Below the pieces are notes generated by a model. The model was given only the letters and a program-made list of their open reading frames with translations, was not told the DNA's origin and did not search any database. Positions 55,389 through 64,000 of a stretch of 64,000 bases of DNA are shown one piece after another. The first letter of the stretch is position 1; every line of letters begins with the position of its first letter. Source of the stretch: JALOAD01 sp023228995 [NCBI: Candidatus Muiribacterium halophilum] (lineage in GTDB: Bacteria; Muiribacteriota; Muiribacteriia; Muiribacteriales); the NCBI GenBank assembly GCA_023228995.1, contig JALOAD010000001.1, positions 1 to 64,000 of the forward strand, given 5' to 3'. The position numbers and the translations under genes are program-made.

Positions 55389-55619
55389 TTATAATAACTT
55401 TTCAATTTCCTCAGCACTCAAAACTTTCCCAGTACTTTTTATCTCACCATCAATAGCAAGAGCAGGAGTCATCATAACACCCATATTCATAATTTCTGTA
55501 ATATCCTCAATTTTAACAATTTCATAATCTCCACCCATATTTTCAACAGCTTTTTTAGCATTTTCTGTCAAAGTTTTACATTTTGGACAACCAGTTCCTA
55601 AAATCTGTAATTTTTTCAT
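55389..55619 (-). CDS. Small thioredoxin-like redox protein
   Basis: 76 residues of the short archaeal-type thioredoxin/glutaredoxin family: active site Cys11-Pro-Lys-Cys14 in LGTGCPKCKTL, and MMTPALAIDGEIKSTGKVLS with the cis-Pro. AAGGAG precedes the ATG. Such 'redox-active disulfide protein 2' genes are usually found beside ArsR and DUF318 permeases, as here. Confidence 0.95.
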   Translation of the reverse strand: MKKLQILGTGCPKCKTLTENAKKAVENMGGDYEIVKIEDITEIMNMGVMMTPALAIDGEIKSTGKVLSAEEIEKLL

Positions 55620-55721
55620 GTTTTTCTCCTTGTTTTTTAATTGTTTTTTAATTTTTTTATACTTCTTTTATACCGCTCTTATACGCTCCACATACCGCTT
55701 TCATAAATTAAATTAATGATT

Positions 55722-55885
55722 AACGATTTTCAAAATGTTCACTCAACATTTTTGAAAATCTAATTAACACAACTAAAGTTGCTAATGAGTAAATTTCAAG
55801 CACTAATAATGTCTTTTAGAACCGCTAATTTTAACGAAGTCATGTAATGACAAGCTGTACTAATTGTGACTTTGTCACACTAATC
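55722..55885 (+). repeat. Variable-stem hairpin array D
   Basis: Units: GATTTTCAAAATGTT (from 55724) pairing with AACATTTTTGAAAATC with one bulge; CAACT/AGTTG; GTCAT (55839-55843) with ATGAC (55847-55851); and GTGAC (55866-55870) with GTCAC (55874-55878). Spacers are TAATTAACA, GCTAAT, GTACTAATT and ACTAATCG. The gap 55620-55934 is otherwise empty, apart from a phrase near 55670 shared inverted with 28245. Confidence 0.75.
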
Positions 55886-55934
55886 GCCTCTAATCGCTTT
55901 TCTAATTCTTAATTTATAATTATTAATTGCTCCT

Positions 55935-57224
55935 CTACACCGCCCCATATATTATTCCAGCAATCGTAGCCATAACAACAACAAGACTTACAAAAGCAAA
56001 AGTCTTTTTAAAACCCAAAACACTTTTTATAACAAGCATATTCGGAAGAGATAAAGCAGGACCCGCTAAAAGCAAAGCAAGAGCAGGACCCTTTCCCATA
56101 CCATTCCCAATAAGACCTTGAAGAATAGGAACTTCAGTAAGAGTAGCAAAATACATAAAAGCACCAGCAATAGAAGCAAAGAAATTAGCCCATAAAGAAT
56201 TTCCACCAACAGCTTTATAAACCCATTCAGAAGGAATAATACCTTCATAACCAGGTCTGCCAAGTAAAAATCCAGCAATTATTACTCCATAAAATAAAAG
56301 AGGAATTATAATTTTAGCATATTCCCAAGTTTCATTAAGCCAAGTCTTAGCATCATCATTTTGAGATTTATAAAGACCAATAGATAATCCAGCAATACCA
56401 GTTATAAAAGCAAGCATATTGTTATCAGATAAATACCTAACCAAAACAACACCCACAATATTTAAAACAATATAATATACACTCATACCATACCAACGAT
56501 TTACCCCAATAAGCATAAAAAAAGCCGCAATAGAAGTCACAATCCATTTTGAAGCAAAAATACCACTCCAAACACCACTATCAGTCTGAGGTTTAGCCCA
56601 GTTTGCAAATACAAGTATAACAATCATAAGCAAAAACATAATAATAGTCTGATAAATCGGTTTACCCTCAGAATGTTGTTTAAACATAGCCTCATTAGAT
56701 TGATGCCTTTCTTTTTCTTCTTTAAGAAATAAAAAATGCATACAAATACCAATAACAATACTAAAAAAAACAGCAGCAACACCTCTAACAATACCAAGCT
56801 CAGGACCAAGAACTCTAGCAGTCATAATAACAGCAAGCACATTAATAGCAGGACCAGAATATAAAAAAGTCGCAGCAGGACCAAGCCCAGCACCCATTTT
56901 ATAAATACCAGAAAACAAAGGCAAAACAGTACAAGAACAAACAGCAAGAATAGCACCAGAAACAGAAGCAACACCATAAGCAACAGGCTTAGGAGCTTTA
57001 GGACCAAGAAATTTCATAACAGCATCTTTTTTCAAAAAAACAGCAATACCACCCGCAATAAAAAATGCAGGAATAAGACAAAACACAACATGCTCTCTAG
57101 CATAATCCTGAAGAACATAAAAAGCTTCCATCACAGCATTAAAAAAAGTAGCATTATCCAAAGGCATAAAATAAAACAAAGCAAAACCAATAACAAAAAC
57201 CAACAATATTTTCAATTCACCCAT
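55935..57224 (-). CDS. DUF318/ArsP-like permease
   Basis: 429 residues with about ten hydrophobic segments in two related halves. Family signs: FFIAGGIAVFLKKDAVMKFLGPKAPKPVAYGVASVSGAILAVCSCTVLPLFSGIYKMGAGLGPAATFLYSGPAINV (Cys96 and Cys98 in the half-helix) and PILQGLIGNGMGKGPALALLLAGPALSLPN in the second half. ArsP members of this family export trivalent organoarsenicals; others are untested. Strong AAGGAG start. It belongs with the downstream redox genes and the ArsR gene upstream. Confidence 0.92.
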   Translation of the reverse strand: MGELKILLVFVIGFALFYFMPLDNATFFNAVMEAFYVLQDYAREHVVFCLIPAFFIAGGIAVFLKKDAVMKFLGPKAPKPVAYGVASVSGAILAVCSCTVLPLFSGIYKMGAGLGPAATFLYSGPAINVLAVIMTARVLGPELGIVRGVAAVFFSIVIGICMHFLFLKEEKERHQSNEAMFKQHSEGKPIYQTIIMFLLMIVILVFANWAKPQTDSGVWSGIFASKWIVTSIAAFFMLIGVNRWYGMSVYYIVLNIVGVVLVRYLSDNNMLAFITGIAGLSIGLYKSQNDDAKTWLNETWEYAKIIIPLLFYGVIIAGFLLGRPGYEGIIPSEWVYKAVGGNSLWANFFASIAGAFMYFATLTEVPILQGLIGNGMGKGPALALLLAGPALSLPNMLVIKSVLGFKKTFAFVSLVVVMATIAGIIYGAV

Positions 57225-57345
57225 AAAAACTCCTTATACTAAAATTTAATAAATTTATATTTTATAATGCTATTAGCTATTAATTGATATTTATTTTCTA
57301 TTTTCTATTAGCTTTAAACTATTAATTATTAGCTATTAATTATTA

Positions 57346-57361
57346 GCTATTTTGCCAAATA
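57346..57361. promoter_or_regulatory. Operator-like 16-mer, copy 1 (upstream of permease)
   Basis: GCTATTTTGCCAAATA, identical to 57972-57987. It lies 122 nt upstream of the permease gene. The rest of 57225-57564 is AT-rich low-complexity TTAATTATTAGC sequence and C-rich TTTCACC repeats; no gene. Confidence 0.6.
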
Positions 57362-57564
57362 CACAAATACTTTTATTACATTAAACAACAGCAACAAAAC
57401 TTAGTCCTATTATAACCCATTGCTAATAGCCTCTAATTCCAAATTAAACATTGCTCCTATACAGCTCTTCCCATTTCACCATTTCACCATTTCACTCTTT
57501 CGCTGCTTCATATATTGCTTCTCTAATTCTTAATTCTTAATTATTAATTCTTAATTATTAATTA

Positions 57565-57867
57565 TTATTCCCCTCTTCTCCCTTTAATCACTTCATTAAC
57601 ACAAACAAAAAAACTATTAACACATTTAATTTTTAAAAAGTAATAAACATAAAGACCTCGTTTTTCACAACCAACAATGCCAGAATTTTTTAAAACTGAA
57701 AGATGCCTTGAAACAGTGGATGTATCAGTACCAATAAGTTTAGTAATATCATTAACACAATATTGCTTATCATCATCAAGAAGCTCAACAATAAAAAGTC
57801 TTGCCGGATGTCCCAGAGCTTTAAATATCTTAGCCCTAATCTTATAATCATCAGAAAATTTAATCAT
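57565..57867 (-). CDS. ArsR family regulator 2
   Basis: About 100 residues (ATG at 57867; a TTG at 57876 is also possible). The winged helix has KIFKALGHPARLFIVELL, VNDITKLIGTDTSTVSRHLSVLKNSGIV and KRGLYVYYFLK. It lacks the CVC pair in helix 3 (reads QYCVNDI), but has a single Cys there and further Cys in the last helix (KCVNSFFVCVNE). The metal site thus differs from regulator 1. A palindromic 16-mer overlaps its promoter and recurs before the permease gene, suggesting autoregulation. Confidence 0.92.
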   Translation of the reverse strand: MIKFSDDYKIRAKIFKALGHPARLFIVELLDDDKQYCVNDITKLIGTDTSTVSRHLSVLKNSGIVGCEKRGLYVYYFLKIKCVNSFFVCVNEVIKGRRGE

Positions 57868-57971
57868 ATATCTCAAACTCTCCTTATTCTTTAAATACTA
57901 TTATAATTGAGTCCTATTCTTTAACACCATAAACGCTTTAAATTTAGGCCTAAACTCTAAACCTTCATTAT

Positions 57972-58003
57972 GCTATTTTGCCAAATAGACAATTACTTGT
58001 CAA
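57972..58003 (-). promoter_or_regulatory. Promoter and operator of the second arsR
   Basis: Minus strand: TTGACA (58003-57998), 17-nt spacer, CAAAAT (57980-57975). Overlapping the -10 is the palindrome CTATTT/AAATAG within the 16-mer GCTATTTTGCCAAATA (57972-57987), repeated at 57346. Position over the -10 fits repression. Confidence 0.65.
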
Positions 58004-58084
58004 GTAAATTATAAATTTTATTTTTTTCTTGCAAACCCAATGCTTATAAAAACATTATATCGAAAAAATATTATACTAAGTAAT

Positions 58085-59045
58085 TTATTGCCCTAAGTAT
58101 GGTCCTAAAAATCTATTTCCATTGAAATGAATTAGATGCGAAGGAGAATCCGCAACCCATACTTCTGTTTCCCATGCAATTTCCACAATATAACGCCCCA
58201 TCAAAGAACGATTCGGAAAAGCTGTTACATATACAATACCAGCACTGGAATTGGAAAACAATTGAGACAATTCAGCATGTCTTTTTCCATCAACTGGACC
58301 ATGACTTGTTACTGATTCAATCAGAAGAAGCCAATTCTTTTTTTTGAAATATAAAATCACATCAGGCATTTTGCCATGAAAATCAATATTTACACCTAGT
58401 TTGGTTAATATTGATTCATCAAAATACCCCCATTTATCACCAGTATCGCCTGCATATATCAAAATGCTACCTGGAGCAAACCTAGGTCCAAATTCTTCAA
58501 TAACATCCCGAATAAGTTCATTGTGACTACCAGGGCTAAGAGATATTTCTTTTCCTTTAGCAATCCTTACATCTATTTTATTTTGTTTCCTATCCATAGC
58601 ATAGCGTGCTATCAAAGTCTCCTTTTTAGAAAGATAATCTTTTAGATTATAATCCCAATCGTTTGTGCTAAATGTTTTTAAAAGATTCAAAATATTACTT
58701 TCTATTCTATAAACAGTATTTGGACTGTTTATAGGTCGATCCAGTTTATCTGGATTATAAATTGCAATCCCAGCATCTACAAATTGATGCATACTATAGC
58801 GACGAATAGTTTCCCTTGTATTTGGAGCATATTTTTTATTATAGTGTTTACTTACCCAATCCATAATTGGGGTAATTCCAATTAACGGATTTTCAGATTC
58901 TTGCCACTTCTTATCAGGGCTAAGATTCAATAAAGCTAGCAAACACAAAGCAGAGCGTTCATTCTGTTGTGCAGTAGGCATTCCTAAAGATATCAAAAAT
59001 TTTTATAGCATCTTTAATATATTTTTGCAATCTATTATGATTCAT
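58085..59045 (-). pseudogene. BsuBI/PstI-family restriction endonuclease, frameshifted near the start
   Basis: The main frame (58085-58996, about 303 residues) is a BsuBI/PstI type II endonuclease: QQNERSALCLLALLNL, then RFAPGSILIYAGDTGDKWG and MPDVILYFKKKNWLLLIESVTSHGPVDGKRHAEL. The family predicts cleavage at CTGCAG. The natural start is the ATG at 59043-59045, which overlaps the methylase stop as ATGA and reads MNHNRLQKYIKDAIKI. A run of five A and five T (58995-59004) then shifts it by one base. Removing one base joins the two frames as KILISLGMPTAQQNE, matching the usual N-terminus. Either inactive, expressed from a weak internal TTG/ATG, or a sequencing error. Confidence 0.88.
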
Positions 59046-60577
59046 TTTGAAATACTATCCATTTTTTTATCAATCATTTCATAAGTTAAAACAGGAATTG
59101 TTTTAGCCCATTCCCCAAGTTTAAATAAAATTTTCCTACTCGGATATTTTATAAGCTTCAAATCTGTCGCATTAACTTGAGTATGTCCAATAAAACTACG
59201 GAAATATTTATCAACTATATTTGAATTTAGATAAACTGCTAATCCTCTTGCAAGATTTTCAGATAATGGTTTCTTATTTTCATGATAAACATTCAGATGA
59301 TTTTCCAAACCTATTTTTGCGACATCATTAAATAATTTAGGTTCAACAACACTTGCAACTATCCGATGTTTTTCTTCTTTTGAGGAAAAACGCCTAACAA
59401 CAGTATAAAAGCCATTAGGATACAACCATTTTTGTGTATCAGAATTATCCATAATAGCATTTGGTTTCTTCCCATTTTCAATTGGCCAAACAAGCCCCTC
59501 TTTCTTACAGTGACAAGGATAAAGAAGTGGAACAGTTCCTTTTTCAGGAATGTGTTTCAAATGTTTCTTCATTCTAAAATCTACTACTGGTCCTGTGGAT
59601 ATACTAACTCCAATATCAGTAAATGATGATTTAAAATTATCTGATAATTCTATCTTATAACTTAGTGAAGTAGGTATACGAATAAACAATTCTTTGTCAA
59701 ATTCCTTTACAATATTCCCAAATGAATAATTCAAAATATTTATATCCGAAAATGTATCATCTGTTGAAGTTGATATTAAAACATCACCCTGTTTATCATC
59801 TTTTTTTAAAACAATAATAATATTTTCCTGCAATACTTTATCTTCCTTAAAAGCCTTATTTCTTGAATTAAAAAGATGTATTCTTTTAATAGCTGTTTTT
59901 TTTAGAATTAATTCTCTAAACGGCTTATAATATGGTCCATTGCAAAAACTTCGTGGAATAATTGCAACCAAATATCCTTTTTCCTGCAACCGAATAACAG
60001 CCAATGCAACAAAAGCTGAATACAAATTAACAGTTTCAATACCAACTGTTCTCAGTGATAATCGGTGTTGTGAAGAACTTAAAATTTTTTTGTAAGGCGG
60101 ATTCATTATACAATGAGAAAATTTTTCCACATCATCTTGCCAAAGACTATCAACTGAAGCAATTATTCTAGTTGATTCATGAACAAAATCTTTATTTAAT
60201 AATTCCCAAGAAAAATTACAATTCTCTTGGTTTGCTAGTATTTTGCATAGAGATAAATTTTCTCTTAAATAATCTTGCATTATAGAATCAATTTCATAAG
60301 CTGTCAATTCAACTGTTAGATTAGAACAAGAATTACAAAAACGATCAACAAACGCTGAAGTCAAACTACCAACACCTGCCCCAGGATCAAGCAATCTGAT
60401 TTTTTCACTATCAGGTTTTGGAAATAAAGAAACCATAAAAGATGCTATATTTGCTGGAGTCATATATTGACCAAGTGCATTTTTTTTCTTTAAATCAAGT
60501 TGTGAATTAACAGCTTTTCTTCTTAATTCAGTAACCGATATAAGATCTATATTTTGCTTAAATAATAACTCAGACAT
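59042..60577 (-). CDS. Adenine-N6 DNA methyltransferase (BsuBI/PstI type)
   Basis: 511 residues from the ATG at 60577; the TTG at 60592 is an alternative. Motif I (AdoMet) is RLLDPGAGVGSLTSAF near residue 60, motif IV is HCIMNPPYKKI, and the frame ends FIGHTQVNATDLKLIKYPS in the target-recognition part. Size and partner match M.BsuBI/M.PstI, which methylate A in CTGCAG. The stop overlaps the endonuclease start (ATGA). A 52-codon frame at 60570-60728 overlaps its start, but has no ribosome binding site and is not called. It protects DNA even if the endonuclease is dead. Confidence 0.94.
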   Translation of the reverse strand: MSELLFKQNIDLISVTELRRKAVNSQLDLKKKNALGQYMTPANIASFMVSLFPKPDSEKIRLLDPGAGVGSLTSAFVDRFCNSCSNLTVELTAYEIDSIMQDYLRENLSLCKILANQENCNFSWELLNKDFVHESTRIIASVDSLWQDDVEKFSHCIMNPPYKKILSSSQHRLSLRTVGIETVNLYSAFVALAVIRLQEKGYLVAIIPRSFCNGPYYKPFRELILKKTAIKRIHLFNSRNKAFKEDKVLQENIIIVLKKDDKQGDVLISTSTDDTFSDINILNYSFGNIVKEFDKELFIRIPTSLSYKIELSDNFKSSFTDIGVSISTGPVVDFRMKKHLKHIPEKGTVPLLYPCHCKKEGLVWPIENGKKPNAIMDNSDTQKWLYPNGFYTVVRRFSSKEEKHRIVASVVEPKLFNDVAKIGLENHLNVYHENKKPLSENLARGLAVYLNSNIVDKYFRSFIGHTQVNATDLKLIKYPSRKILFKLGEWAKTIPVLTYEMIDKKMDSISK

Positions 60578-60761
60578 AATTTGAATTTCCAAATTTAAAA
60601 GATTTTAAGATAAAAATATATTTTCCCAAATCTATAAAATCTAATGCTGTACTGAATTTATTAAGATTCAAAAAAAAATTTCTTATTATTTCTTTCAGAT
60701 TTAAATTTAGAATAAACATTTTTTTCATAATAATATTATATCATAAAAAGACAAGTAATAG

Positions 60762-63098
60762 TCAGTTTTGAAATTCAAAAAGTTCAAAACATTTTTTTAA
60801 TATATTTTGTCTTATATTTTCATCTTTAATTCTAGCTGGACTAAAAGAAAGATATAAAAGTTTATAATCTTCCAAATAATAAATTCCAGCTGCACCTGAA
60901 TTATCCTTATAAGTAAATATTGCATTACTACCATTTTTTGGATTAATTACATCTGGTGAAACCTGATCATATCCAGTATTACTCATTTTTTCTAAAGTAA
61001 ATTCAATATTTTCACCACAAATAATATTCTGAGAAGGTCTATCTTTTGAATAACTAGCTTTAAGCGTGTTTTCTAAAAAATCACTTTCCTCATAACCTCT
61101 TCTTAATCCAACTGCAATATCCTGTCCTGATATAAAAAGATTTCCACCATTTTTAGTATAATCTCTAAGCATATCTCGATTATCTTTTATTAATCTTGTT
61201 CCTATATTATTCCCCATTACCCAAATAACTAAATTATAACCAGACATTTTTTCAATATTAAAAATTTCATTATCTTCAAGCTCTATATACTCAAATGAAA
61301 TATTTTCCTTTTCAAAATATTCAGAATAACACTTATCAAATTTTTTTCCAGAATCATTATCTATAATTAAAACATCTGAAGCTTTTTGCAACACAAAATC
61401 CTCGTTAATATCAGAATAAACAGGAAAATCACGCAAAGATAAAGTTCTATACCCATCAGAATTAATTAAAATATTATATATACCTGAACTTAATTCAAAT
61501 GAAAATTTACCATTTTTATCAGTTTCAAATGTTTCACTAAAATTTGAATTTTCAATATTAATAACACTTTTAACATAATTATTACTCAATGAATCTAACA
61601 CAATACCTTTAAAATTCAAAGTATTGATCTTTTCAAGCTTAAAGGAAATATTTTCAACAGAATTTTCTGAAATTGAAATTGATTTCACAAGAGTTTTATA
61701 ACCATAACTCATTACTTCAATATTATAATCTCCTTGCAACAAAAAAACTGAAAAAACACCGTTTTCGTCAGTTTGAATAATCCTTCCATTCTCTAAAATC
61801 TTAATATCACAAACAATATTATTATCAACCTTACCTTTAAGAACACTACCATTCATAACAATATCAAGAGCTCTTTTACCATTAACAAAACCATAACCAT
61901 AATCTTTTGAATATTCATTAGAATTTGAATTTGAACATGATTTCCTTAAAATATACCTTATATCCTCAACACTCAACTGTTTTCCACTTTCAAGAATAAG
62001 AGCACAAAGACCAGCAATATGCGGTGAAGCCATTGATGTACCAGACATTTGCACATAATCACCATTAGATTCAACCGAAATAATATCAACACCAGGAGCA
62101 GTCCAATCAGGTTTTTGAGTAAATTCACCATTAAAAACTCCAGGACCTCTGCTTGAAAACTTAGCAATAATCCCAGAACTATCAACAGCACCAGTAGCAA
62201 AAGTTCCAGGATGTTCCTTAGGATTAGTAATAGTTTTTTCTTCAGGACCCCAATTCCCAGCAGAAAAACAAGGAATAATATTAAAATCCAACCAAGTTTC
62301 AATCATTTCATAATATGGATTTTGATAATCATAAGAAGAATGCCAAGAACAATTAATAATTCTAGGATAATCATCAGTATAAGGATTCTCATCAGGATCA
62401 AGCATATATTGCATAGCCTCAAGAAGATCACTAGCACGAACGCTTTCAACACCAACAGCCCTAGCAATAACAAAATCACAAAGAGGAGCAACACCAATAG
62501 ATTGACCAGATTTATCACTACCACCGATAATACCAGCCACATGACTACCATGACCTTTATTATCAATTAACTCAGAAGGATTAATAACCTTTCCAAAAGA
62601 CCAAGCATTTTTAATTTTAGATAAATCAGAAAACTCAATATGATTAATATCCAAACCAGTATCAATAATACCAACAACAATATCCTTACCCTTAAAACCA
62701 TAATCAGACCAGATTTCAGGAATATTCATATTAGAAATATTCCAAGAAACATCAGAATTTTGAAATTTAAAAAAACTCTTATTAACATTAATAGAATTCT
62801 CTTTCCTATCAGCAATAAAATATTTAATATTATCAAGCTCAAGTAAAATATCTTTAGAAGCTTCAACAACAACAGCATTAATAGACCAAAGAGATTTAAT
62901 AACTTTAATATTAGAAGCTCTATCATTAGAATTTAAATTAATAAGACTTTGAGAATGAATGTTTTTAAGATTGATGATTTTATTATCAAAAGAAGATTTA
63001 ACAACATTAGAATCATTAAGATAAACAATATATCTTTCAGCATTAGAATTTGAAACCAGCATAAAAATAAGAATAAAGAAAAATTTATAAACCTTCAT
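60762..63098 (-). CDS. Exported subtilisin-family serine peptidase with CnaB-like modules
   Basis: 778 residues from the ATG at 63098 (GGAG upstream) with signal peptide ending SNSNA. After a propeptide-like region comes the S8 catalytic domain: Asp146 (VGIIDTGLD), His183 (NKGHGSHVAGI), and Ser355 (MSGTSMASPHIAGL). Residues 455-510 and 520-575 are two carboxypeptidase-regulatory/CnaB-type modules (VLKGKVDNN, TDENGVFSVFL; FKGIVLDS, TDKNGKFSFEL). A C-terminal domain (about 580-778) with VLIIDNDSGKKFDKC and GGNLFISGQDIAVGL resembles flavodoxin-like/ThuA-type folds. Secreted peptidase. Isolated, no immunity or partner gene. Confidence 0.94.
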   Translation of the reverse strand: MKVYKFFFILIFMLVSNSNAERYIVYLNDSNVVKSSFDNKIINLKNIHSQSLINLNSNDRASNIKVIKSLWSINAVVVEASKDILLELDNIKYFIADRKENSINVNKSFFKFQNSDVSWNISNMNIPEIWSDYGFKGKDIVVGIIDTGLDINHIEFSDLSKIKNAWSFGKVINPSELIDNKGHGSHVAGIIGGSDKSGQSIGVAPLCDFVIARAVGVESVRASDLLEAMQYMLDPDENPYTDDYPRIINCSWHSSYDYQNPYYEMIETWLDFNIIPCFSAGNWGPEEKTITNPKEHPGTFATGAVDSSGIIAKFSSRGPGVFNGEFTQKPDWTAPGVDIISVESNGDYVQMSGTSMASPHIAGLCALILESGKQLSVEDIRYILRKSCSNSNSNEYSKDYGYGFVNGKRALDIVMNGSVLKGKVDNNIVCDIKILENGRIIQTDENGVFSVFLLQGDYNIEVMSYGYKTLVKSISISENSVENISFKLEKINTLNFKGIVLDSLSNNYVKSVINIENSNFSETFETDKNGKFSFELSSGIYNILINSDGYRTLSLRDFPVYSDINEDFVLQKASDVLIIDNDSGKKFDKCYSEYFEKENISFEYIELEDNEIFNIEKMSGYNLVIWVMGNNIGTRLIKDNRDMLRDYTKNGGNLFISGQDIAVGLRRGYEESDFLENTLKASYSKDRPSQNIICGENIEFTLEKMSNTGYDQVSPDVINPKNGSNAIFTYKDNSGAAGIYYLEDYKLLYLSFSPARIKDENIRQNILKKCFELFEFQN

Positions 63099-63150
63099 AC
63101 AAAATACTCCATACATTTAAAATATGGGTATAATAATACTATTCAGCAAA

Positions 63151-63306
63151 TCAATAGTCAAGTTTGTGTTTAGGATGTCTTTTATAACCCTTATCATCGA
63201 TGATTTTTTCAAAAGTTTTAATATTAGCAAACTCATTTCTTGATTTTCTTTTAAGCTCATTTTTTAAATTAAATTGTATTTTTTTCTTCTTTTTTTTACT
63301 TTTCAT
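63151..63306 (-). CDS. Small basic protein, 51 residues
   Basis: ATG at 63306 with GGAGGG six bases upstream; the frame starts MKSKKKKKKIQFNLKNEL and ends KGYKRHPKHKLDY. Highly basic, no membrane segment, no known family. The good ribosome binding site and codon use make it a plausible gene. It lies 52 nt upstream of the subtilase gene on the same strand. Confidence 0.55.
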   Translation of the reverse strand: MKSKKKKKKIQFNLKNELKRKSRNEFANIKTFEKIIDDKGYKRHPKHKLDY

Positions 63307-63441
63307 AAAACCCTCCAATTATTTAATTATAAGAAATTTTTAGAAAAATACCAGCGTTTTAAATTTGCAATTGAATCCTCTGATTAAATACATAATTTAG
63401 AGCTTTAATAGAAATATAAAAAGACAAGGCATTTTGAAGCA

Positions 63442-63459
63442 GGCTTACATTTGTAAGCC
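63442..63459. repeat. Isolated hairpin element in a 300-bp gap
   Basis: Arms GGCTTAC and GTAAGCC around ATTT, inside a phrase (AAGACAAGGC..CAATGAGAATAACGAAG) that looks like a conserved structured repeat. The rest of 63307-63606 holds the TGAATCCTCTGATTAAATACATAA phrase and no gene. Confidence 0.5.
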
Positions 63460-63606
63460 AATGAGAATAACGAAGTATTTGTACATTTCTATAAAGCCTA
63501 TAAGGAAGCAAAATATAACAATTAATTAATGGAAAATATAAAAAATATTAATAATAAGATTTTTAAAAAATTCTTCATAAAACCACCTTTTTTATTATGT
63601 ATTTTA

Positions 63607-63798
63607 TTATTGATTAATATAAAAATCTGTAATACCCAATCTTTTTAATTCCTTATAAGCATATCTCACATAAAAAGGCTGTTTTTGATGAAACGATACA
63701 TAAGGACCATATTTTTTTTCAAGACTCAATTTTTTGGAAAAAACATTATAATTATATCTTTTAACAATATATAACAAGATTTTTTTATAAATTTTCAT
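63607..63798 (-). CDS. Small basic protein, 63 residues
   Basis: ATG at 63798 with AGGAGGT before it. MKIYKKILLYIVKRYNYNVF, then KYGPYVSFHQKQPFYVRYAYKELKRLGITDFYINQ. Aromatic- and lysine-rich, no clear membrane helix, family not recognised. Same strand as the partial gene that ends 28 nt upstream, so possibly co-transcribed. Confidence 0.6.
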   Translation of the reverse strand: MKIYKKILLYIVKRYNYNVFSKKLSLEKKYGPYVSFHQKQPFYVRYAYKELKRLGITDFYINQ

Positions 63799-63825
63799 AC
63801 AAATACCTCCTAATATAATAATCTT

Positions 63826-64000
63826 TTAAAACTCTGAAACTATATAATTTTTTATAAGATAATCTTTTGTATTAGATTTAATGTTTAATTTATCTTTTGA
63901 AGCTTCAATTAATGATGAAATAGTTATTTCTTTTATATAATTTTTATTTCTTGATAAAATATCATTATACAATTCTATCAATCCTTTTTTACCATTACTA
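63826..64000 (-). CDS. Partial protein (C-terminal 57 residues), unknown
   Basis: The frame runs off the window end. Visible: KKGLIELYNDILSRNKN, then EASKDKLNIK, ending KNYIVSEF. Lysine-rich and helical; no family can be assigned from this fragment. The stop is followed 28 nt later by the small gene at 63798. Confidence 0.6.
   Translation of the reverse strand, partial: SNGKKGLIELYNDILSRNKNYIKEITISSLIEASKDKLNIKSNTKDYLIKNYIVSEF

Noticed and set aside
60570-60728. 52-residue controller (C) protein ahead of the methylase
   Set aside because: No helix-turn-helix and no ribosome binding site; probably a chance frame.
61973-62926. Leucine/isoleucine-rich frames inside the subtilase gene
   Set aside because: Shadow frames of an AT-rich gene with intact catalytic triad; no start signals.

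Overview
The window comes from a strongly AT-rich bacterial chromosome. Most genes are closely spaced with clear GGAG-type ribosome binding sites, and several start at TTG. A lipoprotein, a Wzm/Wzt-type polysaccharide exporter, FolC, bacterial-type hybrid kinases and a mercury-methylation gene pair suggest an anaerobic diderm bacterium. No rRNA or phylogenetic marker settles the phylum. The only RNA gene found is tRNA-Lys(CUU). The chromosome is littered with dispersed non-coding repeats.

Layout: 1-984 and 3805-5256 are repeat deposits around a large lipoprotein gene (985-3804). 5257-8319 is an ATP-grasp ligase gene next to an ATP-grasp/DmpA-peptidase fusion. 8661-14160 is a minus-strand run: GNAT, response regulator/kinase, adenylate cyclase, PIN-like membrane protein and glnS. 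14397-15731 is a MATE exporter. 15945-20857 is a surface-polysaccharide group: sulfotransferase, two glycosyltransferases and an ABC exporter. One glycosyltransferase is boxed by a perfect 33-bp inverted repeat. 20932-27622 holds a beta-helix exported protein, folC and a three-subunit molybdenum hydroxylase. 27849-29259 holds three related small proteins of unknown function. 29447-33963 is a tandem pair of gingipain-like peptidases. 34643-37221 is a TldD/PmbA pair. 38930-42558 is a LuxE/LuxC-type fatty-acyl reductase system with an unusual fusion. 42628-50700 holds signalling genes, small exported proteins, an RRM protein, a P60-like hydrolase, a radical SAM enzyme, a PhoU-like protein and a phoU remnant.

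The most notable locus is 50742-57867, a metal/metalloid island. It holds hgcB, hgcA, an ACR3 arsenite exporter and an ArsR regulator behind a perfect 13-bp-arm operator, then a broken cation-efflux gene, CcdA, thioredoxins, a DUF318/ArsP-like permease and a second ArsR. The layout implies that the mercury-methylation genes are co-transcribed with, and regulated like, arsenic resistance. Next comes a BsuBI/PstI-type restriction-modification pair whose endonuclease gene is frameshifted (58085-60577), then a subtilase and small proteins.

Two classes of non-coding structure stand out. The first is arrays of short hairpins whose stems differ in sequence but stay paired, separated by conserved CTNACTA/TAGTTAGC spacers (about 8500, 31600, 38800 and 55800). 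The second is a pair of related dispersed elements (E1, E2) sharing a hairpin with an invariant CATCCGTA loop and compensatory stem changes. A REP-like 27-bp tandem repeat and a MITE with CTGTTGAAAAA ends are interleaved with them.
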